A stretch of DNA of 64,000 nt. Source: Odontesthes bonariensis. Lineage: Eukaryota; Chordata; Actinopteri; Atheriniformes; Atherinopsidae. Shown here in pieces: positions 26,981 to 38,800 of this stretch (positions are counted from its first letter, which is position 1; each line of letters starts with the position of its first letter). The position numbers were made by a program, and so were the translations under genes. The notes under the pieces are model-generated. The model ran no database searches. It worked only from the letters and a program-made list of their open reading frames with translations, and was not told the origin of the DNA. The stretch spans positions 6,319,586 through 6,383,585 of the forward strand of contig NC_134528.1 of the NCBI RefSeq assembly GCF_027942865.1, written 5' to 3'.

Positions 26981-28984
26981 TGTTTGTTATATCAAGATGA
27001 TGAAATGCAATCTAATTGATGATTCTGGCTCAAAACAACAAAATGTCACATTTATTTAAAAACTAAAATCTCCCTAACTTCATGTTTTAGGATGGATTTA
27101 AGAGTAAAACTATTCCTGAAATAGATGCCTTAAAAAATCCCCTTAATGTTTCTGAATAATTCTAGAAATTCTCCCAGATGAGTCATTAACTTAAAACTTC
27201 AGCTCCTAAAAGAAAAATAGTTTATCTGAAAGGAAAAGAGTAAAAGCTTTAAATCACTTTGATAAGTTCATCTAACAAGCTGGAGGTAGATAAGCGGTTG
27301 TTACGTTTGTGCTGCCCTCCTTCTAACACAGATCAGGAAGTGAAATTAGTACAAATGGAAACAGAACAGAGTCAACAGAGATTCTCACTGACCTCTCACA
27401 GCTATGATGCTTTCAGGGTGCTTTTGTCTCCTCTTTTTCACAGATAAGCCAATTCTGTATAATACATGCAGGTAGATTCACCATACCTGTAATGTTATGA
27501 AAATCTGCTTGTCATATTTAATTAAGCGACATTATCGATTTATAAACTGTGACTGAATTTAATTCCTTAGGTCTTATAGTTTTGAAATGTTAAAAAAAGT
27601 AGGAATAAAGTGGGTAAAGTATCGATGGCTTCCAAGTTTGAAGCTTTTTCTTTCTTTGCAGTCTTGAGCTGTTATGATATTATAATGTCTTTTTTTTTTT
27701 TTTAAATGAGCATAAGCACTTTAAAAAAAAGTGAAGCAAAGGAAGGGGGGGTTATGGCTAGCTCGTTAACCTTTGTGGTGAAACGACATCTTTCAGATGT
27801 TGGATAAACTGAATGTCTTGACAAAAGTCTAGAATAAGATGAAATAGGTTAGTTTTAAACTAGTTTTCAGTCATTTCTGTATTATTTGTATGAAAATGAA
27901 AATTCAAAACTTACTCACAGCCCTGGATTAAAAGGAGACAATTACATTTGATGAAAAAATAAAATAGAAAAACTGAAATTGAAAAAGGATGCTGTTATTG
28001 CCAGATATTCATCCTGAATGATTCATGGAGATAATCCGAGGAAGTAATAAATTCCCATAAAGCAGAATATTTCAAAAACCTGTTCAAAGACTTTAATAAA
28101 ATTTATGAAAATCCTTTCCTGTCTGGGTTTGTGGGTTTTGTGTGTTTGTTCATGGGGTTTTAGTTTTGTTGTGGAAATCTTTTTAAGTGAGTCTTAATAA
28201 GAGAAGAACTACTGAGTCGTCATATATGTATTCATTTCTTGGAAGAAGGTCTGTCAGTCACACAGAAAGACTGTAGTGAGAGACGAAAGAGTCTTTATAC
28301 ACATGAGCTGCCTTACTCGCAGTGTTCTTTGTTGAGTTCAGACAATAATTAAAGATTATGAACAACTTTCATGAGAACCATACAAAACTTTCCCATGTAT
28401 GGAGCTAAGACAATGCATGTATTTATTTCTATCACAGTTTATTGATTTTTGTATCCTAGTTTATTCTTTTACCTTTTATTCTCTTGGTTTCCCATCATTG
28501 TTGCTTTGGTTTTTGGTCTACGCTCTGGTTTAGTCTTTCTCAGTGCCTTGGTTTAGTGTCAGTTCTGTGATTTGGCTCAGCTCCTGTTTAAGTTCTGGTA
28601 TTTTGTTTGAGCTTTATTCTTTGTGTATTATGTTTCAGTCTTTAGTTCTTATGTGTTAGATTCTGCCATAAGCTTATTTTTAGAAGAATAGGAGTGTCAT
28701 CTTGTGTTTAACTCTGTTTTGTTACCCCTAGATGTCGTATAGTCTTGTCCCTTGGACTCAATTCTCACTTGTCTCTCTACTCATCAATTATCCAAGTATT
28801 CATAGCTCTTCCGCCTAAGTCATTTGCCAATTTGTGATCGCGTCTTCCATTAAGGTTATTATGGGAGACATTAATTTGTATCTGTGCCACTTCCATTTCT
28901 TCGACCATGGATTACAATAATTCCACTGTATTTCTCAAAATGTGATGTGTTTTTATTGTAGATAAACCCTACAAAAATTCTCTG

Positions 28985-29199
28985 TTGTTATTCTTCAAAA
29001 CATGAAAAGTCCATTTCATTGGAAAAATTCAAGAGAGATAAAGAAAACGATTACACTTCTCAGCAGCAGGAGGGATGACAAGGAACCTGGCTACTGGACC
29101 AAAGAGGCTCAAAAAATAAACTGTGTTTTCACAATTTCTTATGTTACCACAGTCATTCTGTTTTTAGTTTGCATCTTTGCGGAGTGGTTCCTCAATTAA
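28985..29199 (+). pseudogene. Orphan last-exon relic of a 5-HT3-like gene
   Basis: An open frame ending at a stop at 29197-29199 encodes the MA-M4 part of the family: EPGYWTKEAQKIN then FTISYVTTVILFLVCIF. This matches the last exon of copy 3 (KPGYWTKTTKTIN, then an M4 helix) and copy 2. No companion exons precede it within several kilobases, and the start of the exon is diverged. It is therefore a relic of a lost copy, unless it is used as an alternative terminal exon. Confidence 0.8.
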
Positions 29200-29457
29200 A
29201 ATTGACAATAGAAAAATGTTCAAAAACATTTGCACGTCACAGTTCATTTAAAAAGGACATGAACTTAGTGTTGTTTGTGAGTTGTGTCTATAGAAGTATC
29301 CCTTCATTAACGTTGAATGTTTTGCAAGCTGCTACACATTGATACAGACGTGTATAGGATATGATGCCAGTGAGGTTGCATTAGTAATAAACATAATAAA
29401 TATTTCAAATCCACAGATAATATGCTTATATGAGTGTTAAAAGAGCTGTGTTTCCCC

Positions 29458-29760
29458 CACGGACATGTGCTCCCCTAAAAGCCTTGCTTTCCCACATCCT
29501 GGTTCTAGCACAGCTAATGAGGAAGTGTGTGGCTCCCCAGACACATTTAGGACAACCTTTCGCTCCAGTGACTGAGGAGATGTTGTCATATCATATTTAA
29601 GATATTAACACTGATCGCTACTCTTACATTTGTAAAACTCTAGTATACCAATATGATTTATAGTGGATGCATATGCATTCACCATGTGAGACATGGTTTT
29701 TATAGCGCAAACATATATGCTTTAAGAGTTTGTGTACATTCTTGCAGCAGTCTTGGTGGT
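29458..29760. repeat. Duplicated flank block, copy B
   Basis: Partner of 26718-26980. It lies about 270 bp after the orphan last exon, while block A lies about 2.5 kb after the last exon of copy 2. This is consistent with a shared ancestral 3' flank followed by insertions (the SINE and MITE) on the copy-2 side. Confidence 0.75.
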
Positions 29761-29939
29761 TTTGTTTATCTTGTGAAATACAGCTATTGTTACTTCCTGT
29801 TTACTTTAGCACATCGATTCAATTTGAAGACGTCTGTTATGTATTCAATATGTGGCTTTGCAAAATCTGTACAAGAAACCCAAATAATAAACTTGATGAG
29901 AAAACGCTGTGGTAATTTAATTATTCAAATCTTTCTTCA

Positions 29940-30345
29940 CCCCACCACTGGCTTAGGAATGCTTGCTCCTTTCCGCTGCTCCCTGCTGCTCTCGTGGATC
30001 TTTGGTTCTGGGGGCGCTTTGTCTTCGGCATCAGGGTGGGTGCTGGCCCACTGGGGGCAAATTTCTGAGATGGCCTTCTGCTGGGTGGAGGTGTAGTCCT
30101 TGGGCACGCGGGACTCTTGGTGTCTTGGCGGGGGCCTGGCCTGTCACCCCTGGTTCCCTGGCTCCTTTGTTCCATGGTCATGGGGACTCTACCCGGGTCA
30201 TTCCTCTAATGTCCTCTGGGCTGGAGTGTGGCTTTTCTGTGATGGGCTGCCTGGTTCCTCTCTTCCGTGCTCCATGGGGGGTGCTGGTTGTCTGGGTATG
30301 GGGACACTTCTCTGGAGTGGTTGGTGGTTGCCCAATAAAAGCAAT
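29940..30345. other. GC-rich block of unknown origin
   Basis: About 400 bp of clearly GC-rich sequence with runs such as GGCGGGGGCCTGGCCTGTC stands out in AT-rich surroundings. Long ORFs occur in two plus frames (142 and 88 codons) but have low-complexity, W/G/L-rich products without a recognisable domain. It is probably a fragment of an unidentified repeat. Confidence 0.5.
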
Positions 30346-30562
30346 ATCTTATCAATACAAACCTAAAAGTTATGTCCAAAGCATTTATTAAAATGTTGGA
30401 CCAAACAGATGGGTGACACTTTTACTCCCACATGAATATATCAAATATTTAAATTTGCTATATACATATGTGTTCATAGTGTAGATGCTTAACTATGTGT
30501 TATTGTCTTTAAGCTTAAAGCATCATAATATGTGTATGTTTTTGCCATTTGCTGTCTTACAG

Positions 30563-30945
30563 GACAGAGAGGGACAAAGCTTCTCCAAGTCCATACCTCG
30601 ATGTTGAGAGTTACGTCTGGGTTGAATATAGAAATGAGCAGGTGGTGATCAGCACCCGCAAGGTGCATCTTTATAAATTCTAGTTTCTTTATTCAGACAT
30701 ATAACATCTCCTTCCAGTCTCGTGTACTCGACACATTCTGACTTTGTTGATCTTCTAAGAAAACAAGCTATTTTTTTTGTATTCTGTCTCAGATACAGAA
30801 TTATAGTTACTGTACAATATGAACAGTAAAAGGATGCCTGGGGAGTCTTGTGAACTGATGAGCACACAGTACGAATGGCTGTTTGTCACAAACAAACCAT
30901 CAACCATTTTGGCCTCCACCAAACAAGAATTATGTACACTGTGCT
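30563..30945 (+). pseudogene. Exon 5/exon 6 relic of a 5-HT3-like gene
   Basis: After a good acceptor (tgtcttacag) the sequence reads TERDKASPSPYLDVES, matching exon 5 of copies 2 and 3. The first Cys of the Cys loop is Arg (STRKV instead of STCRM), and the frame hits TAG at about 30680, before the FPFD motif. From about 30850 a damaged exon 6 is readable (CELMSTQYEWLFV against RELMRTQYEWLFV in live copies). The gene is dead. It lies downstream of the orphan last exon, so these relics either come from two lost copies or have been rearranged. Confidence 0.85.
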
Positions 30946-32851
30946 ATTCACTAAGTATTTCTGGATACTAACACATGAAACTGTAAGCTGTTCTATGACC
31001 ATTACATGTATGATATTAACTGATCATTCACCACAACAACCTTATATTCAATTAGTATTATGTTATAACTTGAATTCATCAAAAGTTTTACAATTTTAGG
31101 CACTCACTAACATTATCAGTGGGAATTTGACAGATGGAGAGAGATGGGTTCTTTGGCTCCCCCCCAATAGTGGTGGAACACCACTGTCATAAAAACAAAT
31201 CTCAGTCTTAGTCCAGCCATACACATGAATGTGTTGTCAAGAGGCCTCAAAGACACCATCAAAAACCCAGGAAATAATGACAACAGGAACACAAGTAACA
31301 TCACCTCTTCCTAATGTAACAAATTTCAGATAAAATGCACATTGAAACAAACTGAAGGTTGAATTCAATCTTCTGTAATTGTTTTGTCGATTGGTTTGCT
31401 GGTGTTCTTTGGCCTTTTCTCAGCTCCTGTTCGTATCTACCTTAGTTCCTGTTTTATCTTGAGAGTTTTTTCTTGTGTATTCTGTTCACTCTCTTCATAA
31501 CCAGTCATGTGTCTGTTCAGTTTTGTTTCATCGGCTGTTTCCAGCCATTATCCCTGGATGTCATCAGTTGCTTTTGTATTGTTACTCAATTATAATGTTA
31601 CCACTTGCACTCGTTATTGAAATCCACTAACCTAATCCCTGATCCCAATAATCATGTTTTGTGCCAGGTTGTCACCATTGTGGCTGCTCCCCCATGTCAG
31701 TATGTCCTCTGTGGTTTAAATGTTCAGTCCTTGGAACCCCGCTTTGGTTGAGTTTTCTCTTTTGCTTAGTTAAAGTTTCTGGATCCTGCACCCACCTGGT
31801 TCCCACCGGTTCCTTCTCCTCCTCTCAACATGCACCATGATATTTCTATCTTATGTACTCAACTCAACTGTATTTGTGGGGCGCTTTTTAAACACAAGTG
31901 CAAGCCAAAGTACTTAAACCAGCTACAATGAAAATAAAACAAGGGTAAGAGATGTATAATAAAAGAAAATACAAGGTGATTTTCTTCATATGATTTACAG
32001 TAATAACTAATGTATTATATTTGAGTTTCATCCACCAGTCTGTGTCCTCCAGCATCCCTCTCACCATCCAATTTAGTTCTTGTCCAATCAACATTTTTAG
32101 TCTTCTTTAGACATTTGAGTCTTCTCATTAATGAATTTAACGACATATGATGACTAATTTAATTTAAGACCTGACAAAGACTCTTTATCCTTGAGTGCTT
32201 TGTGTGTAATAATGTTTTTTATTAAAGCGGCAGTTGGCAACTATTAGCTTGAACTGTCATGGGATTCTGGAAGTAGAATATTAAATAGGCTGTTTAGGAA
32301 AAATAACGAATTCTGTAGCTCCCTCTGAAGCCTGTAATCATGCTTGCAAAAACCGAGCGCTCCCGGCTGTTTTTAACCAATCAAGTTAGGGTGGAGGAAT
32401 CCTACCTGTCAATCACAACTTGTGCACACGCTGCTGAGCGTGAGTCTGCCCCAGCTTGTGTGCGCTCCCACTGGTGTGAACTCACGTGCACAACCTCGTC
32501 CACAGAGGGGGAGGGGTTTGGGGGGCGATTCGGAGCTTGTTAGAGGTTGGAGAGGGACCTGAAAGTTGTATCAGTTCGAAATTTCCGACTTTAGACTCGC
32601 AATTTTGAAAACTTGCAGACTGCAGCTTTAATCCATTACATTGTAGCAGACATCATTGGGTTCAGCTTATCGCGAGTCAGAAATTAAAAAGTGAAAAAAT
32701 AATCAAAATAAGGAGGTTGGTCATTCAATTTGTCCAGCCCTCTTCCTGTGTGAGGATATTGATTTTTCCCCAGAAACATATCTGGAGAGCCCTGAGATTC
32801 ACATTTGCTGTGCACCCATCTCATATTCTGGATTCTCTCTGGTTTACACTA
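30946..32851. other. Spacer upstream of copy 3
   Basis: No gene is visible. About 31380-31840 is T- and TTG-rich, repeat-like sequence. About 31855-31925 carries a fish retroposon motif (CAACTGTATTTGTGGGGCGC). A TTAA MITE occupies 32222-32631. An open frame runs from about 32717 into exon 1 of copy 3, but the start chosen for that gene is the internal Met by homology. Confidence 0.5.
32222..32631. mobile_element. TTAA-ended MITE, about 410 bp
   Basis: The left end reads TTAAAGCGGCAGTTGGCAA. The right end, reverse-complemented, reads TTAAAGCTGCAGTCTGCAA, so the termini are imperfect inverted repeats bordered by TTAA. It has no coding capacity and lies about 220 bp upstream of copy 3's first coding exon. 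Confidence 0.7.
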
Positions 32852-35800
32852 ATGTTGCTGACTGAATTCCTCTTTCTGCTCCTCCTCACAGGTAAGGTGT
32901 CTATTTGTCCTCAAATAAACTGTAAAGCAAACATCACTGTGAACAGATTTCACTTAAGCTAATTTATATCAACGAGCGGGTCTCAGTAAAAGGTGATCAC
33001 AGTAAAAAGGGTGCCAGTTATTCTAATTATTAGAATCTTTAACATGTTTATTAATACAAAAATACCTGCTACAATGACACCTGCTTATCACACTGCATAA
33101 TGGGGGCTGCTACTTTTGATTTGTTTGCATTTACAGTATCATTATGTACTTGTTGGCATGTAGGAGATGGATCTGAAATGAGAGTCAGAGTCAGGGGACT
33201 GTAAAAATCAGATGCCTGTCGGTTTTCCACCACAAGTACCAGATATTATTCCTGACATTTGAATTTACTGTGTTAATATACTGAGAGACTAATACAAAAT
33301 GTATGAACTTTAAATTCAAAAGTTCAAAGCTGATATACAGAAAAGCTCTGAAATGATCATTTATTAAAAGGATATTCTGCATATATCCACATTTGTTTCT
33401 GCAATTTTTGTTGTGTCTTAATGTTTTAAGCTGGAGATGGGATGTCCTCTGAGAAAGTGTGCAGTTATCATGATGTTTTAAACTACCTGAACTTGACCAA
33501 AGCCAACGAGATGTTCTCCCTGACCCGACCCGTTAAAGACTACAAAAAGCCTACAGAGGTGTTCCTGGAAGTTCTACTGTATGCAATTCTAGATGTGGTA
33601 AGTGGTTGAAGCTTTTTCATCATTTTAGCTATTCAGGCTATCAAAAGATATTTCAATTCATTGATAAATTTGAGGTTTGTGAGATCAAAGTGGACGACAG
33701 TTAGCAACAGGGTGTTTGGCAGTTTGTCCAGGTCAAGTTATGCAGATGATACGGCAAGATCAGATTATTGTTGCCTTTTAAGTCATTTTATTATGATAGA
33801 AAGTTGGTGCAAGAATGTTTTTGAAGATAACCTCTCCACTACAGTAACATTTCCTCTGAACAATAGGTCTGAGGTCTGTTATGATACAGTATGAGGTATT
33901 ACAGTGTGACCGAATCAGTGCTTCTTCGGCTCTGGGTGCTCACACATAAGTTGTACTTAGAAAGACCAGTTCTCACCGACCATTGCAGACAGACTGGCGC
34001 ATGAAATTATGACTCCAGACAAGGGATGACGCAACTGTCACTGTGGTTGTGAAATCCATCGCTGTGCTTTGCCTGTTCTGATAAGAACTCAGACAGGGTT
34101 GTTTTTCACAAGTCTTTGTTTTTTTTTGTCATTTTGTTGGACAGTTTTCACTCCTTATCCAAATGTTTTGGAAGTTATATGATAGAAAAAATGGAAACGC
34201 TGAAAAGATTAGACTGACAACTGCTGTCTGGAACGACATGGGGCATTAAATAAATGCATTTTAGCTCAAGGATCGATGTCACTCTCCCTGCAGTCCATTA
34301 AAGCTGAACTGATATGTTGTCTACTCACAGTGCACATTTAAATTTAGATGGATTTCCAGCTAACAATGCTTCAACAAGAGGAGCACCAACAACTGTTAAA
34401 TGTATTATTAATAAATTCTATTTGCTCAGTATTGTTGGTTAAAATCATTAACCCATCATGCTTTGTGTGTTGCTCACAGCGCTTGACAAAGAATCAACGT
34501 TAAAGAAGTCGTCCACCTCATATCGTCCAACTGACTGCAAAACCACATATTTCTATTATACATGATCACTCAGTTAATTTTCACGCATTGAATTCATTTT
34601 CACCTCATTTATTATTTTGTTTTGGAACACGTTTTTCAACAACTAAATCTCTTGTTATCCACTGTTTAAATTCTCCATCTGTTTGATTTCTGGTGTAATG
34701 CTTCGAACATGTTCTCTCATGTATTTCTGTGCTTGTTTATAGAAAGAGATTGACCAGACGTTTGTTCCCTATGTTTGGATTCTTTTGGTGAGTAGAGATC
34801 TTAATTTGGTCTCCTCTCTCCTTAATGAGTTAGGAAACTGTAACTTATTCCCCTAACATGGAATCATTTTGTCTTTATTCAGGCATTTTTTACTTTTAAT
34901 CACCTTTAAACTCTAATATAATTTCAAATTAGACTCTTTGTTTTCTGTAGATATGGCAGAATGATTACATTCACTGGAATCCCAGTGATTTTTGTGGAAT
35001 TGAGCGTGTTACCCTTCCAACTGAAATTCTGTGGAAACCAGATCTGACCATTGAAGAAATGTAAGTGTAAATGTATATTTACTCACCTGACAGGCACAGA
35101 CCATAGCATGTGACTAAATGATAAACGTAGCTGTACAAGGTGGAGCTGGAGAATCTACTTATCTTTTATATTTTTAATTATTTGAAGCGAGTGCTTGGTG
35201 ACTGCTACATGTTGCCAAATGGCTATAGAACAGCATTTAAAGGATAAGACCGTTTTTTTGACATTGGGCCCTTGATTTCACATTATAACATGATGTTCTA
35301 CTCACCCCTGCTTGTTGTTGGTCATTCGGAGCTGTTCCGAAGATTTTCGCGAGGCGTCTGGCTGCTCTCTTGAGATATTCGGCCATGAAACGGTTTCCTA
35401 TGGGCAAGCTTATACAGGGACAAACTATGCTGTTTATAATTTATTAATTACTCTACACTAGCACTGATAACGTGGAGGTGCGTCGCTTACTTAAAAAAAT
35501 CCGGGTTACTAATTTTGAATTTTAGCCGAATGAATAAATAGGCAGCAGGTCTGTGGGCTGTCTGTGGCAGTAGCACGACGATGACGTCAGTAACACCCAC
35601 TTTACGACAAAAAAATCAAAATTACAGTAACCCGGATTTTTTTAAGTAAGCGACGCACCTCCACGTTATCAGTGCTAGTGTACAGTAATTAATAAATTAT
35701 AAACAGCATAATTTGTGCCTGTATAAGCTTGCCCATAGGAAACCGTTTCATGGCCGAATATCTCAAGAGAGCAGCCAGACGCCTCTCGAATATCTTCGGA

Positions 35801-38800
35801 ACAGCTCCAAATGTTCAACAACAAGCAGGGGTGAGTAGAACATCATGTTATAATGTGAAATCAAGGGCCCAAAGTCAAAAAAACGATCTTATCCTTTAAA
35901 CATGAATAGTACAACAGAAATCAGTTAACTTCTTTTGCTTTTGATTTTACTTTGAGAATGACAAGTAATTATGAAACTGGAGGCGAGAAAAATAATAATA
36001 TTACATTTTCCCATAAGAAATCTTTGACTTAGTTTGAATTTAAATTATTTGTAAAGACAATATGCACATAAACCCATCCAATCCACTTGGTTTTAATATT
36101 GCATAAAAAGAAATATTAATTATAAATATGAAATATAATAATATATTTATTGCAGAACTAGATGTTGTGATCCCTGCAGGTCTAGTAATTTTTTTTTCCC
36201 TTTTTAAAACAGAGAAGGGATGAGATATTGTCTAACTAAAGCTTTCCATGTGGTTTAGTATGCGGTCTTATTTTTAAAATGATTTTAAAATTCCCCACCT
36301 GCTGGACTGTCAATAAACTTAAGCAAATATAGAAAGCATTGTATAGTATATGGTATAAAGTAAAGCCAGCCAGTGTTTTGGCTCTGCCTGCAAAATATTC
36401 TGTAATGTTGGCAGTTTGCCTGGTATCACAGCAAAAGATAAACAGAGTTAAATGGTGTATTTATCTCTCATTACCCAATGAGCTGGATCATGAAATAATT
36501 GTGAGCTTTTCCTAATCTTTTATATGTAATTTCGGTTCCTAATTGTAGGTGAAAGGAGGGAATGAATGAAGAAAGAAAAACATTTGAAGAAAATAGCAGT
36601 ATCTACATTATCTATTGTGATTATAGTCCTGTTTTGTTGGAATACATTAGTTCTAGTGCTGGTTTCCTTTTAAGTAATTAAATTGAGCTTTAATGTGACC
36701 ATCGGGTTTGTGAATATCTCTGATATCACACAGGACAGAAAGAGACAAAGCACCTCCAAGTCCTCATCTCACCATTGACAACGACGGTAAAGTCTATGTT
36801 CAGAACGACCAGGTGCTCGTCAGCACCTGCAGGATGCAGGTTTACAAATTCCCATTTGACGTTCAGAGCTGCACCCTCTCGTTCAAATCTGTCATTCACT
36901 CAGGTGAGCCCGTTGAATTTCACCAAAATGTGAAAATGATCCCAAAACTCTAATTTTTGTATATCAAAAATAGATTTTGGCTTGTTAAAATGCAATTTTG
37001 GAAAGGTATAACTGTAGTTTTACAAGGAAAATCTGTATAAATAATGTGGACATCTATCATTGTGGGTATTTTAGAAACAATCCGCACCAATAAAATGTAT
37101 ATTTCTGAATAGGAGACTGTGGATGTGATAGAAATCTGAAAAACAAGGCTTGCTCTAGTCAATACATTCATCCTTTGAAACGTCTGTTATATCTTTGCCT
37201 CTCTTTTTAGCCAACGAAATAAAGCTTTTTCACAACTTGAACTCTTCAGTGACCGCCGAGTGGTCGCGTGAACTGATGCGGACCCAGTACGAGTGGTTGT
37301 TTGTAGACATGACCGTCACCAACAAAACCGTTGTACCTTTTGGAGATGAGCAAGATACAATCATTTATACAGTAAGAAATAATTAATTTATTATTTATTA
37401 TTTAAGGGTGTCGACGTGCAGGAGGATGTATGTCAACCATCTGCTGTGTTAACATTTCTTCACAGATCTCCATGAAAAGGAGATCTGTACTCTACATCGT
37501 GAACTTCCTGGTGCCTGTCCTCTTCTTCTTGTGTCTTGACCTCACTTCCTTCCTGATATCAGACAGAGGCGGCGAGAAGCTCAGCTTCAAGGTTACCGTG
37601 CTGCTTGCCGTCACTGTGATGCAACTTATTCTCAATGAGATTCTACCTTCTTCATCAGACAAGGTCCCGCTCATAGGTAAAGTGATAAAAGGCCCCTTTG
37701 TACTGTCCAGATTTCAGCAGTCTGAGAGCAAACTTGAAAGGTGACCACTGTGAGAGAAAGGTGGTGAAACCTGTCAGTGATTTTTCAAAATTCTTGTCTA
37801 GACGTGTTTACTGTCGGATAGTTTGGGAATTTTCCTCTCGAACAACCAAATCCCAATTGCCCACAGAATCCTAAGTGGCAAAATGTCTGAAAACCAACCA
37901 GTCACAGTTTGAGGCAAAAGGATACATAATATACTGACCAGTGCAACATGATTCACGTAACAATTTTAAATAACTTACCCTAACAAACCTGAATGATGTA
38001 TGCAAAAAGAAAAAAAGATTCATGAACTAAAATGTGAATAGGATATATATTTTTATCTGAGAAAAGAAAACCCAAGGGATCATCAAAGGTATAATCATCA
38101 ATCCTGTGGGGACAAGAACAGATGCACATTGTATATATCCATCCTGTAGTTACTGAGCTATTTCAGTTAAAACTTCACAGCATCTTGGTACTACTGATGG
38201 TGACACATGTCATTCGAAAAATTCTGGAAAAGAAGCAAAATGCTGCAGAGGAACCAACTAGCAGCATAAACCTTGCCAGTTCAAATCCACTCAGTCTCTT
38301 GATCAGGAGGCAACCTGAAGATGGACATTCAAAGATCCTCAGAGAAGAGTGACCACTCACTTGTACACAGACAAAGAAGCACTCGTGAAAAAAAAGAGAA
38401 AAGAACCCAGATCAAAAAACATACTCCTTAAGACATCAAAAGTCATTAAAAAAATAACAGCATATTTATGATTTATGCATTAATCCGCATTGTTTCCTTT
38501 GTATTCACCCTTTCTTCAGCGGTCTACTGCATTGGGATTTTTGCTCTGATGATGCTCAGCTTGCTGGAGACAATTTTGGTGATGTATCTGATGGAGAAAG
38601 ACTCTGCATCCCAAGAAGATGCGACCGACATAAACCAAAGTGTGGGAGAGAGTAGTGGAGGCAAACGAGGCAGAGCAATAAACCTCCGCAGCTGTGAAGG
38701 AGGTGAGATTCACCGCGGAGAAAAGATATGGGGAATACCATATAATGTAATTATTTGCAACGTAATCCCCAAAGATAAAGTGAGATGTTTGACATATTTT

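Larger units (their letters stand above)
24182..28984. other. Spacer after copy 2
   Basis: No live gene is visible. It contains a SINE (25240-25612), a TTAA MITE (25621-25975) and one copy of a duplicated block (26718-26980). The rest is AT-rich with T- and TG-rich stretches, notably 28430-28760. An AATAAA at 25217-25222 is a possible but distant polyadenylation signal for copy 2. Confidence 0.5.

Noticed and set aside
38122-38352. 76-codon ORF in intron 8 of copy 3 with a hydrophobic stretch (LVLLMVTHVIRKILEKKQ) vaguely like the M3 exon
   Set aside because: It has weak similarity to exon 8 (LLETILVTHLMEK) and no proper exon borders in phase. The real exon 8 at 38520-38702 is present and intact. 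It may be a decayed duplicate exon, but the support is insufficient.
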